Shown: positions 7,363-17,146, counted from the stretch's first letter. The stretch: 64,000 bases of DNA from Methylosinus trichosporium OB3b (GCF_002752655.1 NZ_CP023737.1:2938001-3002000), one strand, 5' to 3'. Notes: a model not told the origin generated them from the sequence alone. Program-made: numbers and translations.

Positions 7363-9474
7363 ATGGCTACCGCCGTTCAAAAGATCACCCTGTCGTCCTC
7401 GCGCGACATTCCTTTCAACAAGCTCGTCCTCTCGCAGGCCAATGTCCGGCGGGTGAAGGCCGGCGTCTCGATCGAGGAGCTCGCCGAAGACATTGCGCGG
7501 CGCACCCTGCTTCAGAGCCTGAGCGTCCGCCCCGTGCTCGACGCCGACGGCGCCGAGACCGGCATGTTCGAGATTCCCGCGGGCGGCCGCCGCTATCGGG
7601 CGCTCGAGCTTCTGGTCAAACAGAAGCGGCTCGCCAAAACGGCGCCCGTCCCCTGCGTCGTCCGGGATCCCGCGAGCGACATCCTCGCGGAAGACGACTC
7701 GCTTGCCGAGAACCTCCAGCGCGCGCCGCTGCATCCGCTCGATCAGTTCCGCGCCTTCCAAGCGATGCGCGCCAAGGGAAAGTCCGAGGAGGACATCGCT
7801 GCGGCCTTCTTCATCGGCGTCAATGTCGTGAAGCAGCGCCTGCGGCTGACCACCGTGTCGGAGAAGCTCCTCGACATCTATGCCGAAGACGGAATGTCGC
7901 TGGAGCAGTTGATGGCCTTCACTGTCTCGTCGGACCATGCTCGCCAGGAGCAGGTCTGGGCGACGCTGGAAAAGTCGTGGTCGAAAGAACCTTATCATAT
8001 CCGGCGCATGCTGACGGAAAAAGCCGTGCGCGCCGCCGATCGACGAGCCGTCTTCGTCGGCCTCGACGCCTATGAAGCCGCGGGCGGACTGGTCATGCGC
8101 GACCTGTTTCAGCACGACGACGGCGGCTGGCTGGAAAATGTCGCGCTGCTCGACAGCCTCGTAATAGAGAAGTTGAAGGCAGCGGCCGAAGCGGTCGCCG
8201 CCGAGGGCTGGAAATGGATCGAGGTCGCGGTCTCGTTTCCGTTCGGACATACGAATGGGCTGAGAGAGCTCGTCGGCGCGTCCACCGAGTTGACCGACGA
8301 CGAACAGGCGACGATCGATTCGCTCGAGGCCGAACATGAGAGCCTGGAGACCGAATATGAAAAAGTCGATGAACTGCCGGAGGATGTCGACCGGCGCCTG
8401 GGCGAGATCGAAACGGCGCTCGCCGAGCTGCAAAATCGACCGCGGAGCTTCGACCCGGCCGACGTCGCGCGCGCTGGAGCATTCGTCAGCATCGACGCCG
8501 ATGGCCTTCTATCTGTCGATCGCGGCTATGTGCGGCCCGAGGACGAGCCGCCCGCTCATGAGAAAAGCACGAACGATGACGCGGGCGCAGACGAGTTCTC
8601 ACCGGCCATTGCTCCTGCGACGCAGCAGGCCGTAATCACCGTCGAAGGCCGCCCGCTCGAATCGGAAGAAGATGAAACCGACACGCTCGCGCCATTACCC
8701 GAGCGGCTGATGATCGAGCTGACCGCGCACAGAACATTGGCGCTGCAGAACGCCGTCGCGAACAATCCGCGTGTCGGCATGACGGCGCTCCTGCATAAGT
8801 TCGTCGCCGACAGCTTCCATTATGCGTCAATTTCGACGTCCGGCTTGGAAATTTCCTTGCGGCAGATCGCCTTTCCGATCCAGCCCACGGATCTGAAGAA
8901 CAGCGCCAGCTCACAGGCGATTGCGGAGCGGCAGGACGCGTGGAAATCGAGCATTCCCAGGGACGATCAGGAGCTCTGGGATTGGCTCATCGGCCTCGAC
9001 GACACGCGTCGCCTGGCGCTGCTCGCGCATTGCGTCAGCCATGGCGTCAACGCCCTCCATCAGAAGACGGACCGCTATGGCGGCGGCGCAGTCACAGCGC
9101 ATTCGGTGCAGCAGCGTCTGAAGAATGCCGACCGGCTCGCTCGAGCAGTCGGCTTGAACATGGTCGACGCCGGCTGGAAGCCGACCGTCGACAATTATCT
9201 CGGTCGCGTACCGAAGCGACGAATCCTGGACGCCGTCCGCGAGGCCAAGGGCGAACGGGCCGTCCAGCTCATCGAACATTTGAAAAAGGGCGAGATGGCG
9301 GTCGAAGCCGAACGCTTGCTCGTCGACTCCGGCTGGCTGCCGGAGCCTTTGCGGCTCGACGACGTCGGACTGGCTGATATCGAAGCGGACGAAGCAGCCG
9401 ACGAATCCGAAGAGCTGCCTGAATTTCTCTCGGACGATGACGCAAACGAGAGTGTCGATTCCAATTGCGGCTGA
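7363..9474 (+). CDS. parB: ParB/RepB/Spo0J-family partition-type protein
   Basis: The 703-residue protein opens with a ParB N-terminal domain: VLSQANVRRVKAGVSIEELAEDI, GGRRYRALELLVKQKRL and ENLQRAPLHPLDQFRAF (the last matches the ParB box II style NEN-x-QR). A KorB/ParB-like HTH region follows (EEDIAAAFFIGVNVVKQRL). The long acidic C-terminal half (DDDANESVDS at the end) is typical of large ParB-like proteins carried by alphaproteobacterial ICEs and plasmids rather than the 300-residue chromosomal ParB. It is far from parA (24.1 kb), so its partner is uncertain; transcriptional regulation of the element is an alternative role. The gene ends just before a clear terminator. Confidence 0.85.
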   Translation: MATAVQKITLSSSRDIPFNKLVLSQANVRRVKAGVSIEELAEDIARRTLLQSLSVRPVLDADGAETGMFEIPAGGRRYRALELLVKQKRLAKTAPVPCVVRDPASDILAEDDSLAENLQRAPLHPLDQFRAFQAMRAKGKSEEDIAAAFFIGVNVVKQRLRLTTVSEKLLDIYAEDGMSLEQLMAFTVSSDHARQEQVWATLEKSWSKEPYHIRRMLTEKAVRAADRRAVFVGLDAYEAAGGLVMRDLFQHDDGGWLENVALLDSLVIEKLKAAAEAVAAEGWKWIEVAVSFPFGHTNGLRELVGASTELTDDEQATIDSLEAEHESLETEYEKVDELPEDVDRRLGEIETALAELQNRPRSFDPADVARAGAFVSIDADGLLSVDRGYVRPEDEPPAHEKSTNDDAGADEFSPAIAPATQQAVITVEGRPLESEEDETDTLAPLPERLMIELTAHRTLALQNAVANNPRVGMTALLHKFVADSFHYASISTSGLEISLRQIAFPIQPTDLKNSASSQAIAERQDAWKSSIPRDDQELWDWLIGLDDTRRLALLAHCVSHGVNALHQKTDRYGGGAVTAHSVQQRLKNADRLARAVGLNMVDAGWKPTVDNYLGRVPKRRILDAVREAKGERAVQLIEHLKKGEMAVEAERLLVDSGWLPEPLRLDDVGLADIEADEAADESEELPEFLSDDDANESVDSNCG

Positions 9475-9484
9475 ATGATCGTTC

Positions 9485-9516
9485 GGCGGAGCGCTGCAAA
9501 GGGCTCCGCCATTTTT
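9485..9516 (+). terminator. Rho-independent terminator after parB
   Basis: Stem GGCGGAGC/GCTCCGCC (9485-9492 with 9503-9510), a 10-base loop, then ATTTTT at 9511-9516. This is a textbook intrinsic terminator eleven bases after the parB stop. Confidence 0.85.
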
Positions 9517-9611
9517 CATGCCGGCGATCGAGAGCTCCATCGTCAAGCGCTCGAGACCCCGCCATCACGCGATGCCCGATGAGCCGCTCGTACGCGGCCC
9601 GTTGGAGACGC

Positions 9612-9697
9612 CGGGAGAGGAAGAGTCCGGCCGGAAGGGAGGCGAGCCGGTGGGTCCGAGAGAGAGCGCCAGCCGGCTCGTCGCTTCCGCTCTCCCG
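9612..9697 (+). promoter_or_regulatory. Nested hairpin leader before the methyltransferase-helicase gene
   Basis: An 8-bp outer stem (9612-9619 with 9690-9697, CGGGAGAG/CTCTCCCG), a short extension (9620-9623 with 9684-9687) and an inner 8-bp stem (9643-9650 with 9673-9680, CGAGCCGG/CCGGCTCG) occupy most of the 234-base gap before ATG 9709. Its architecture differs from the two leaders upstream of DUF932 and parB, but position and nesting are alike. Confidence 0.4.
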
Positions 9698-9708
9698 AGA
9701 CCTCTTCC

Positions 9709-12700
9709 ATGTCCAAAATGTCTGCACCTGTGGCCGCCGACGCGGCTGCGTCGACGCTCGCCTGTCACGCTTCTGCCGGCTCCGCGATCGCCGACGCGGC
9801 TCGCCGTCTTCTTCCTCATCTCGAAAACGGCCGACGCGTCGACGCCGCAATCCTGCGCACGGCGATGGAGTCAGCTTTCGGCGCGTCGGACGCCTCCGGC
9901 GCCTGGGACTGGAAAATGGGCTATGACGCCTGCGAGGCGGCGACGGTTCTGTTCCTGCGCAAATACGGAAAGGCGCTTTTCCGCAAAGCCGGCTCTCCGG
10001 CTGCCGCACTTCCGATGCTGTCGAAAATCGCGGGCCTTTTGCCGACGCATACGCGCCGATCGGAGGAAAGCGAAACCTTTCAGCAATTCTCGACGCCGAT
10101 CCCGCTCGGCCTCGCGGTTCTTGCCGCAGCGGCGATTTCGCCCGCCGACCGCGTTCTCGAACCGTCGGCGGGCACGGGACTGCTCGCCGCTCTCGCCGGG
10201 ATGGCCGGCGCATCCCTCTTTCTCAACGAGTTCGCCGAGACCCGCGCGGACATTCTTTCGCTTCTTTTTCCCTCCGTCCCGGTCACCCGCTTCGACGCGG
10301 CGCAGATCGACGACCATCTCGACCCGGCGATCGTTCCTTCCGTCGTGCTGATGAACCCGCCATTTTCGGCCGTGGCAAATGTCTCTGGCCGAATGGCGGA
10401 CTCCGCCTATCGACACATCGCCTCCGCGCTGGCGCGATTGGCCGACGGCGGGCGCCTCGTCGCGATCACGGGCGCGAGCTTCGCGCCCGACGCGCCGGCT
10501 TGGCGAGACGCCTTCATCGGCCTTCAGCGGCGCGGCCGCGTCGTGTTTTCCGCCGTGATAGACGGCGCCGTCTACGCCAAGCATGGCACATCAATCGAGA
10601 CGCGGCTGACGATCATCGACAAGCTGCCGGCGGAGGACCCGACCTTCTTTCCGGCGTCGCCCGGCATGGCACCCGATGTCGCGACACTCCTCGCCTGGAT
10701 CGGCGAACTGGCGCCACCGCGCTTGCCGGTGGCCTTTCTGTCCGAGCCGGTCGGCAGTCCGCGGCCACGCACGGCGCCGACGGCATCCACTCGAAGCGCG
10801 CCGGTTCGCCGAGAGACGCCCGCCAGCGCGCCCGAGGGCGCCGCGCTCACCTATGAGATCGTCGATTGGACGCCGCCGGAAGGCGCACGCCTGACGGATG
10901 CGATCTATGAAGAATACGGATTGCAGTCGATCCGTATTCCCGGCTCTCAGGCGCATCCCACCACGCTAGTGCAATCCGTCGCCATGGCCTCGGTCGCGCC
11001 GCCGAAACCGAGCTATCGGCCGCGCTTGCCGGCGAACGTCATCTCCGACGGCCTTCTCTCCGACGCTCAGCTCGAAACAGTGATCTACGCCGGGGAAGCC
11101 CATTCGGCGTTTCTCGCCGGCTCATGGACGCTCGACGAGACCTTCGACGTCGTCACCGCCGCGCGTGACGACGCCGAGAACGCCGTTCGCTTCCGCCGCG
11201 GCTTCATGCTGGGCGACGGAACCGGCGCCGGCAAAGGCCGCCAAGCGGCAGGCATCATTCTCGACAATTGGATGCAGGGCCGCCGCATGGCGGTGTGGAT
11301 CTCCAAATCCGACAAGCTTTTCGAAGATGCGCAGCGCGACTGGTCGGCCCTCGGCATGGAGCGGCTGCTCGTCACGCCGCTCTCGCGCTTTCCCCAGGGT
11401 AAGCCGATCTCGCTGCAGGAAGGTATCCTATTTTTGACCTACGCTACGCTGCGGTCCGACGAGCGCGGCGAGAAGTCTTCCCGCGTGCGGCAGATCGTCG
11501 AATGGTTGGGCCCCGATTTCGACGGGGTGATCATCTTCGACGAGAGCCACGCCATGCAGAACGCCGCCGGCGGCAAGGGCGAGCGCGGCGACCAGGCCGC
11601 GTCGCAGCAGGGCCGCGCAGGACTTCGTCTCCAGCACGCTTTGCCGAATGCCCGCATCGTCTATGTCTCGGCGACGGGCGCCACCACGGTCCATAATCTC
11701 GCCTACGCCCAGCGCCTCGGCCTCTGGGGCGGCGAGGATTTTCCCTTCGCGACGCGCGCAGAATTCGTGGAGGCGATCGAAGCCGGCGGCGTCGCGGCGA
11801 TGGAGGTGCTCGCCCGCGATCTTCGCGCCCTCGGCCTCTATACGGCGCGCTCGCTCAGTTATGAGGGCGTCGAATATGAGCTGGTCGAGCATCGGCTGAC
11901 GGCGGAGCAAAGCCGTATCTACGATTCTTACGCTGAAGCCTTCGCCGTCATCCACAATAATCTCGACGCCGCCATGCAGGCGGCAAATATCACCGGGCCG
12001 AACGGCACGCTCAACCGGCAGGCCAAGGCCGCCGCGCGATCGGCGTTCGAATCCGCCAAGCAGCGCTTCTTCGGCCATTTGCTGACGAGCATGAAGACGC
12101 CGACGCTGATCCGCTCGATCGAGCGCGATATGGAGGAAGGTCACGCCGCGGTCGTCCAGATCGTCTCGACAGGCGAGGCTTTAATGGAGCGTCGCCTCTC
12201 GGAGATTCCGACCGAGGAATGGAACGACGTCCAGGTCGACATCACGCCGCGGGAATATGTGCTCGACTATCTCGCCCATTCCTTCCCGGTGCAGCTCTAT
12301 GAGCCGTTCACCGACAGCGAGGGCAATCTGTCGTCGCGACCCGTGTTTCGCGACGGCCAGCCGGTCGAGAGTCGCGAAGCTGTTGCTCGCCGCACTGCGC
12401 TGATCGAAAAGCTCGCCTCCTTATCGCCGGTTCCCGGCGCGCTCGACCAGATCGTCCAGCGCTTCGGGACCGACATGGTCGCCGAGGTGACGGGGCGCTC
12501 GCGGCGAATTGTACGAAAAGGCGAGCGCCTCGCCGTCGAAAGCCGCGCCGGTTCGGCCAATCTCGCCGAGACCGCCGCCTTCATGGACGATCAGAAGTGC
12601 ATCCTCGTCTTTTCCGACGCCGGCGGCACCGGGCGTAGCTACCATGCGGAACTCTCCGCCCGAAACCGGCGGCTTCGCGTCCATTATCTGCTCGAGCCGG

Positions 12701-14034
12701 GGTGGAAGGCCGACACGGCGATCCAGGGCCTCGGTCGCACCAATCGCACCAATCAGGCGCAGCCGCCGCTCTTCCGGCCGATCGCGACCGATGTGAAGGC
12801 GGAGAAGCGCTTTCTCTCGACCATCGCGCGCAGGCTCGACACGCTCGGCGCGATCACGCGCGGGCAGCGTCAGACGGGCGGCCAGGGCTTGTTCCGCCCG
12901 GAGGACAATTTGGAGAGCCATTACGCCCGTGACGCCCTGCGCCAGCTCTATCTGCTGCTCGTCCGCGGCAAGATCGAGGGCTGCTCCCTGCAGAGCTTCG
13001 AAGAGGCGACGGGATTGTCGCTGACGGATTCCAATGGGATCAAAGACGAACTGCCGCCGATCACCACCTTCCTCAACCGACTGCTGGCGCTGACCATCCA
13101 GCTCCAGGGCGTGCTGTTCACAGCCTTCGAGCAATTGCTGAACACCAAGGTCGAAGGCGCCATCGCTGCCGGCGTCTATGACGTCGGACTCGAGACGCTG
13201 CGGGCCGAGAGTTTCCTCGTCACCGATCGCCGGACCATTTACGTCCATCCCGGCACAGGCGCGGAGACACGCCTCCTGACGATCATGCAGCGCGAGCGCA
13301 ATCATCCCCTGACGCTCGACCGGGGGCTCGAACTTCTCGCCGATCGGCGCGCCACGCCGCTCGTCAACGAGCGTTCCGGACGAGCGGCAATCCAACTGCC
13401 TGCGCCGTCGCTGATGCTCGATGATGGCGAGATCGAAAAGCGCGTGCGCCTGATCCGACCGATGGAGCAGCATTATGCGTCTTTGAAGATGATGGAGGAA
13501 AGCCACTGGATCGAGGCCGACCGGCACGCTTTCGCCGCTGCATGGAGCACCGAGGTCGCCGCCGTTCCGGAATTTTCCGACAGCACGATTCACATCGTCG
13601 CGGGCCTGCTGCTGCCGATCTGGAAACGGCTGCCGAAGGATTCGACGCGGGTCTATCGCCTCCAGACCGATGACGGCGAGCGCATCATCGGCCGCCGGGT
13701 CACGGCCGCCTGGGTCGCCGGAGCTCTCGCGAACGGCGCCGCCGAACTGTCGGCGGAGGACGCATTCGCTGCTCTGACGGATGGCCGCGCCATCCTCCAC
13801 CTTGCCGAAGATCTCCAGCTTCGCCGCGTCCGCGTCATGGGCGCGCACCGCATCGAGCTGTCGGGGTTCACCGACGCCATGCGCGAGCGTCTCTCCGCCT
13901 ATGGGCTATTCCACGAGATCATCTCCTGGAAGCTGCGCATGTTCGTGCCGGTCGACGCGAGCGGCCCGGCGATCCTCGCGAAGCTGATGGAGCGCTATCC
14001 GCTCCAGCGCGTCAGCGAAAGGGAGGCAGCGTGA
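9709..14034 (+). CDS. Giant fusion: N-terminal adenine-type methyltransferase plus strawberry-notch SF2 helicase
   Basis: The protein has 1441 residues. Around residue 150, RVLEPSAGTG is SAM motif I, and near residue 214 VLMNPPFS is the catalytic NPPF motif of N6-adenine-type methyltransferases. From about residue 500 a helicase of the strawberry-notch family begins: Walker A GDGTGAGKGRQAAG, DExH motif FDESHAM (about residue 609), SATGATT motif III, and a C-terminal motif GLGRTNRTNQ (about 1007). Such proteins are widespread on alphaproteobacterial ICEs and large plasmids, often near parB and toprim genes. The combination suggests action on the element's own DNA, such as protection, remodelling or anti-restriction; none of these is shown. 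It is followed by the toprim gene after a single base. Confidence 0.85.
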   Translation: MSKMSAPVAADAAASTLACHASAGSAIADAARRLLPHLENGRRVDAAILRTAMESAFGASDASGAWDWKMGYDACEAATVLFLRKYGKALFRKAGSPAAALPMLSKIAGLLPTHTRRSEESETFQQFSTPIPLGLAVLAAAAISPADRVLEPSAGTGLLAALAGMAGASLFLNEFAETRADILSLLFPSVPVTRFDAAQIDDHLDPAIVPSVVLMNPPFSAVANVSGRMADSAYRHIASALARLADGGRLVAITGASFAPDAPAWRDAFIGLQRRGRVVFSAVIDGAVYAKHGTSIETRLTIIDKLPAEDPTFFPASPGMAPDVATLLAWIGELAPPRLPVAFLSEPVGSPRPRTAPTASTRSAPVRRETPASAPEGAALTYEIVDWTPPEGARLTDAIYEEYGLQSIRIPGSQAHPTTLVQSVAMASVAPPKPSYRPRLPANVISDGLLSDAQLETVIYAGEAHSAFLAGSWTLDETFDVVTAARDDAENAVRFRRGFMLGDGTGAGKGRQAAGIILDNWMQGRRMAVWISKSDKLFEDAQRDWSALGMERLLVTPLSRFPQGKPISLQEGILFLTYATLRSDERGEKSSRVRQIVEWLGPDFDGVIIFDESHAMQNAAGGKGERGDQAASQQGRAGLRLQHALPNARIVYVSATGATTVHNLAYAQRLGLWGGEDFPFATRAEFVEAIEAGGVAAMEVLARDLRALGLYTARSLSYEGVEYELVEHRLTAEQSRIYDSYAEAFAVIHNNLDAAMQAANITGPNGTLNRQAKAAARSAFESAKQRFFGHLLTSMKTPTLIRSIERDMEEGHAAVVQIVSTGEALMERRLSEIPTEEWNDVQVDITPREYVLDYLAHSFPVQLYEPFTDSEGNLSSRPVFRDGQPVESREAVARRTALIEKLASLSPVPGALDQIVQRFGTDMVAEVTGRSRRIVRKGERLAVESRAGSANLAETAAFMDDQKCILVFSDAGGTGRSYHAELSARNRRLRVHYLLEPGWKADTAIQGLGRTNRTNQAQPPLFRPIATDVKAEKRFLSTIARRLDTLGAITRGQRQTGGQGLFRPEDNLESHYARDALRQLYLLLVRGKIEGCSLQSFEEATGLSLTDSNGIKDELPPITTFLNRLLALTIQLQGVLFTAFEQLLNTKVEGAIAAGVYDVGLETLRAESFLVTDRRTIYVHPGTGAETRLLTIMQRERNHPLTLDRGLELLADRRATPLVNERSGRAAIQLPAPSLMLDDGEIEKRVRLIRPMEQHYASLKMMEESHWIEADRHAFAAAWSTEVAAVPEFSDSTIHIVAGLLLPIWKRLPKDSTRVYRLQTDDGERIIGRRVTAAWVAGALANGAAELSAEDAFAALTDGRAILHLAEDLQLRRVRVMGAHRIELSGFTDAMRERLSAYGLFHEIISWKLRMFVPVDASGPAILAKLMERYPLQRVSEREAA

Positions 14035-14035
14035 C

Positions 14036-15097
14036 ATGGTCCGTCCCGACGCCTTCGATCTCGCGCAGCGTCTCGGCCGTCAGGCCGAGGCGGTGTGCCG
14101 TCATTATCTTCACAATGGTCATCGCGAAGGCCGCTATTGGCGGGTCGGCGATGTTCGGAACACGCCGGGCCGCTCCATGTTCGTCCGGCTGATCGGGACG
14201 AAGGGTGGCAAGGGCGCCGCAGGCAAATGGACCGACGCCGCGACCGGCGAGCACGGTGATCTGCTCGACGTCATCCGGGAGAGTTGCGGCTTCGCCGAAT
14301 TCAAGGAAACTGTGGACGAGGCGCACTCGTTCCTGAGACTGTCGCGCCCTGAGCCCGAGCCGATGACGAAGAGGACGAGATCACGTTCGACACCTTCCGA
14401 CACGCGGGAGTCGGCGAGACGGCTCTTCGCAATATCGCAGCCGATTTCCGGGACTCTCGCAAAAGCGTATCTGCGCAATCGCGGCATTACGGCTTTGCAC
14501 GAAACCGCGTCGCTCCGCTTTCATCCACAATGCTATCACCGACCGGACGAGCATTCCCCGACCGAGATCTGGCCGGCAATGATCGCCGCCGTCACGGACC
14601 TCGACGGGCGCCTGACCGGTGTGCATCGCACCTGGCTCGATCCTCGTGGCTTCTCTGAGACGACGCTCGGAAAGGCGCCGATCGAAACGCCGAGACGGGC
14701 GATGGGCGATCTCAACGGCCATGCGGTCCGCTTCGGCGTGGCAGGCGAGGTCATGGCGGCGGGCGAAGGCGTCGAAACCATTCTGTCGCTGCGATCGACG
14801 CTTCCGACCATGCCGATGGCCGCGGCTCTGTCGGCGGCGCATCTCTCCGCCATCCTTTTCTCCGATACGTTGCGCCGACTCTATATCGCGCGCGACGACG
14901 ATCCGGCCGGAGACGGCGCGGTGACGACATTGATCGACCGGGCGCAGCAGCTGGGGATCGAGGCGATCGTGCTGTCTCCGGCGCTCGGCGACTTCAATGA
15001 AGACCTGCGGCTGCTCGGGCTCGATGCGCTCCGAGCGGCCATACGGGTGCAGATCTCCCCTCAGGACGTCGCACGCTTCATGGAGCTGGCGGCATAG
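14036..15097 (+). CDS. Toprim-domain (primase-like, DUF7146) protein
   Basis: The protein has 353 residues. The N-terminal half (QAEAVCRHYLHNGHREGRYW, GDVRNTPGRSMFVRL, GKWTDAATGEHGDLLDVI) resembles the DUF7146 region found in plasmid primase-like proteins but without the CHC2 zinc motif. The C-terminal toprim domain shows AAGEGVETILSLR with the catalytic Glu and YIARDDDPAG with the D-x-D pair. Toprim domains act in primases, topoisomerases and OLD nucleases; here a role in ICE replication or DNA processing is likely. ATG 14036 starts one base after the helicase stop, so the two are co-translated. Confidence 0.8.
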   Translation: MVRPDAFDLAQRLGRQAEAVCRHYLHNGHREGRYWRVGDVRNTPGRSMFVRLIGTKGGKGAAGKWTDAATGEHGDLLDVIRESCGFAEFKETVDEAHSFLRLSRPEPEPMTKRTRSRSTPSDTRESARRLFAISQPISGTLAKAYLRNRGITALHETASLRFHPQCYHRPDEHSPTEIWPAMIAAVTDLDGRLTGVHRTWLDPRGFSETTLGKAPIETPRRAMGDLNGHAVRFGVAGEVMAAGEGVETILSLRSTLPTMPMAAALSAAHLSAILFSDTLRRLYIARDDDPAGDGAVTTLIDRAQQLGIEAIVLSPALGDFNEDLRLLGLDALRAAIRVQISPQDVARFMELAA

Positions 15098-15425
15098 GCT
15101 CGGGCTGAAGGGCGGACGCTCGTCGCCGGCGGATTCACGTCACGATGATGATGAGGCTTCCTGAATTGTCGGAGAGGTCCGCCCCCACGGCCTTCTTCAG
15201 AGGGCGATCGATCGGCGGGCGGCTCGGATCGGCAACGGCTGCGGCCGGCTATTTTCCGGCGCGCCCTGCGGCCGCTTTCCATCGCGAGACAAAATAGCCG
15301 GCCTCCGCCGTCCTCCGCTGCGCTCCGGCCCTCTGCTTCGCTGCGGGTGCAGGTCCGCTCCGCCCGCCGCTTTCGTCGCCATGAAGGCCGCGATGGGCGC
15401 GGTCGATCCGACGAAAGGAAGCGCC
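15098..15425. other. 328-base non-coding gap with a 13-bp perfect inverted repeat
   Basis: No convincing gene lies here. It holds the inverted repeat GGCCGGCTATTTT (15243-15255) and AAAATAGCCGGCC (15291-15303), separated by 35 bases, which could form a long hairpin or serve as a dimeric protein site upstream of the DUF2493 gene. Confidence 0.6.
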
Positions 15426-16364
15426 ATGATCACCGATCGCGACGATGACCGCCAGGAGCCGCCGCACGCGTCATCCCCCACCGACCATATCCTCCAGGAA
15501 CTCCAGCTCTATGGCTATCGCCCCTTTCAGGACGAGCCCGATCCGAGGCCATTGCCGGAAGGGCGCATCGTCTCGGGAGCCGTCGCCGACATCTTCGACG
15601 CGCTGATCGCGGCATTGCAGGACACCCGCCTCGAACCGGATCTCGGCGACTTGCTCTGGTCGACCGTCAATCTCTTTCACCGCGCCGTGGAGCGGATCGA
15701 GCGCGAGCTCGATGATAATGAGCAGGCGCAACGCCGATCGCAGCGTGAGCAGGATGGCGGAGAGGTGAAATCCGTCGAGCTAGAGCGCCTCACGGCCGAA
15801 GGTCAGACACTCCTCGAGCGCCGGGACGCTTTCGAGCTGATGCGCGATCAGGCCGCCGAGCATTACGAGCGCCACACCGGATCGTCCTGGCGACCGCGCG
15901 GCGGATCGATGGTCAATCACCGCAATCTCACCTCGGCGATGATCGACAGCCGGGACTTCCTCGCAGCGAAGAAACGCTCCGAGAACGAGGTGCTGTTGCC
16001 TCCCGGTCCAAAGATCACCGTCACCGGAGGCCTCGACTTCAACGACCATCGCCTGATCTGGGCGAAGCTCGATCAGGTCCGCGCCAAGCATCCGGACATG
16101 GTGCTGCTGCATGGCGGCAGTCCGAAAGGCGCCGAACGAATCGCCGCCCGTTGGGCCGATCATCGCAAGGTTCCGCAGATCGCCTTCAAGCCAGACTGGA
16201 CCAAGCACGCGAAGGCCGCGCCCTTCAAGCGCAACGACGCAATGCTGGAAATCCTGCCGATCGGCGTCATCGTCTTTCCCGGAACCGGCATCCAGGAGAA
16301 CCTCGCCGACAAGGCTCGCAAGCTCGGCATTCCGGTTTGGCGTTTCGGAGCAGGCGGCGCGTGA
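15426..16364 (+). CDS. DUF2493 (SLOG-superfamily, YspA-like) protein
   Basis: The C-terminal 110 residues are a DUF2493/SLOG domain: ITVTGGLDFNDHRLIWAKLD, MVLLHGGSPKGAERIAARWA, KPDWTKHAKAAPFKRND and a terminal GIPVWRF strand. SLOG domains bind nucleotides or nucleotide-derived ligands, and DUF2493 genes are frequent on alphaproteobacterial mobile elements. The first 200 residues contain an acidic, coiled-coil-like stretch (ERIERELDDNEQAQRRSQREQ). I chose ATG 15426, which has AAAGGAAG upstream, rather than the in-frame ATG at 15381; this gives 312 residues. A ligand is not known. Confidence 0.8.
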   Translation: MITDRDDDRQEPPHASSPTDHILQELQLYGYRPFQDEPDPRPLPEGRIVSGAVADIFDALIAALQDTRLEPDLGDLLWSTVNLFHRAVERIERELDDNEQAQRRSQREQDGGEVKSVELERLTAEGQTLLERRDAFELMRDQAAEHYERHTGSSWRPRGGSMVNHRNLTSAMIDSRDFLAAKKRSENEVLLPPGPKITVTGGLDFNDHRLIWAKLDQVRAKHPDMVLLHGGSPKGAERIAARWADHRKVPQIAFKPDWTKHAKAAPFKRNDAMLEILPIGVIVFPGTGIQENLADKARKLGIPVWRFGAGGA

Positions 16365-16455
16365 GCGCCGCCGACCATCAGAGCCGGAAATGCGCCGAAA
16401 CGCAAAACCGTATCGCCGCCTTTCCGTAAAGCCTTGTTTCAGTCGGGCCCGCCGA

Positions 16456-16677
16456 TCACGGCGATCCTCGCCGCGACGCGTCATACGCCAATTCCGTATC
16501 GTGCTCGATGATCTCGTCGAGCAGCGCCTTCATGTCTCTCAGATCGGAGCCGGACTGAAACGGCCCCGGCTGCCCCTCGATCGCCAGCGCCGCGATGGCG
16601 AGCGCCTTCTTCACGAGATGGAGATCTCGTCCCGTCCGCCATGCCGACCTCCCGAGCCGTTCGCTCCACAGATGCAC
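16456..16677 (-). CDS. Small hypothetical protein beside the DUF2493 gene
   Basis: The 73-residue frame reads as a plausible helical protein: LHLVKKALAIAALAIEGQPGPF followed by SDLRDMKALLDEIIEHDTELAYD. Its composition is protein-like, whereas overlapping frames are arginine-rich shadows. It converges on the DUF2493 gene. No family is recognised and function is unknown; the evidence is codon and composition quality only. Confidence 0.45.
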   Translation of the reverse strand: MHLWSERLGRSAWRTGRDLHLVKKALAIAALAIEGQPGPFQSGSDLRDMKALLDEIIEHDTELAYDASRRGSP

Positions 16678-16951
16678 TGTGGTCGGCCGACAATAGACGA
16701 GGTTCGCGCGATCCGCGACCGGGCTTCATGATTTCGAAGCAATCGACTCCTGTCGGCGAGCGCCACACCGCTCTGATCGGCGCTGATCCTCTATCCGACC
16801 GATGGCCTGACGCCATCAACCCACGAGGGGTCGGCTACGCGAGCGTGCCGCCGCTTCGGTTTCACCTGCGCGGTGATCGCGGCCATCGGCCGGACACATC
16901 GGGCGCCTGTCGCGCGGGGATGCCCCCCCGCCTCAGCACAGGAGCCGATCG

Positions 16952-17125
16952 ATGTCTCGAAACCTCACATTCGCCCACGCTCGCGGTTGGGATCTCGCCA
17001 ACACCCTCATGATCTGCGTCGTCGTCTTCCATGACGGCGCCGGAGACTATGGCGTCATGCCGTCGACCGAATACGACGGCGACCTGGACGCAATTGCTTA
17101 CGAATTCGATCCCTTCCAATCATGA
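16952..17125 (+). CDS. 57-residue small protein of unknown function
   Basis: An ATG at 16952 preceded by CAGGAG opens a 57-residue frame: MSRNLTFAHARGWDLAN, then a hydrophobic TLMICVVVFHDG, and an acidic end EYDGDLDAIAYEFDPFQS. The Shine-Dalgarno spacing, absence of arginine-rich shadow composition and a hairpin just beyond the stop (17147-17171) support a real gene. Function unknown. Confidence 0.5.
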   Translation: MSRNLTFAHARGWDLANTLMICVVVFHDGAGDYGVMPSTEYDGDLDAIAYEFDPFQS

Positions 17126-17146
17126 AGGAATTTGCGACCATGAGCG

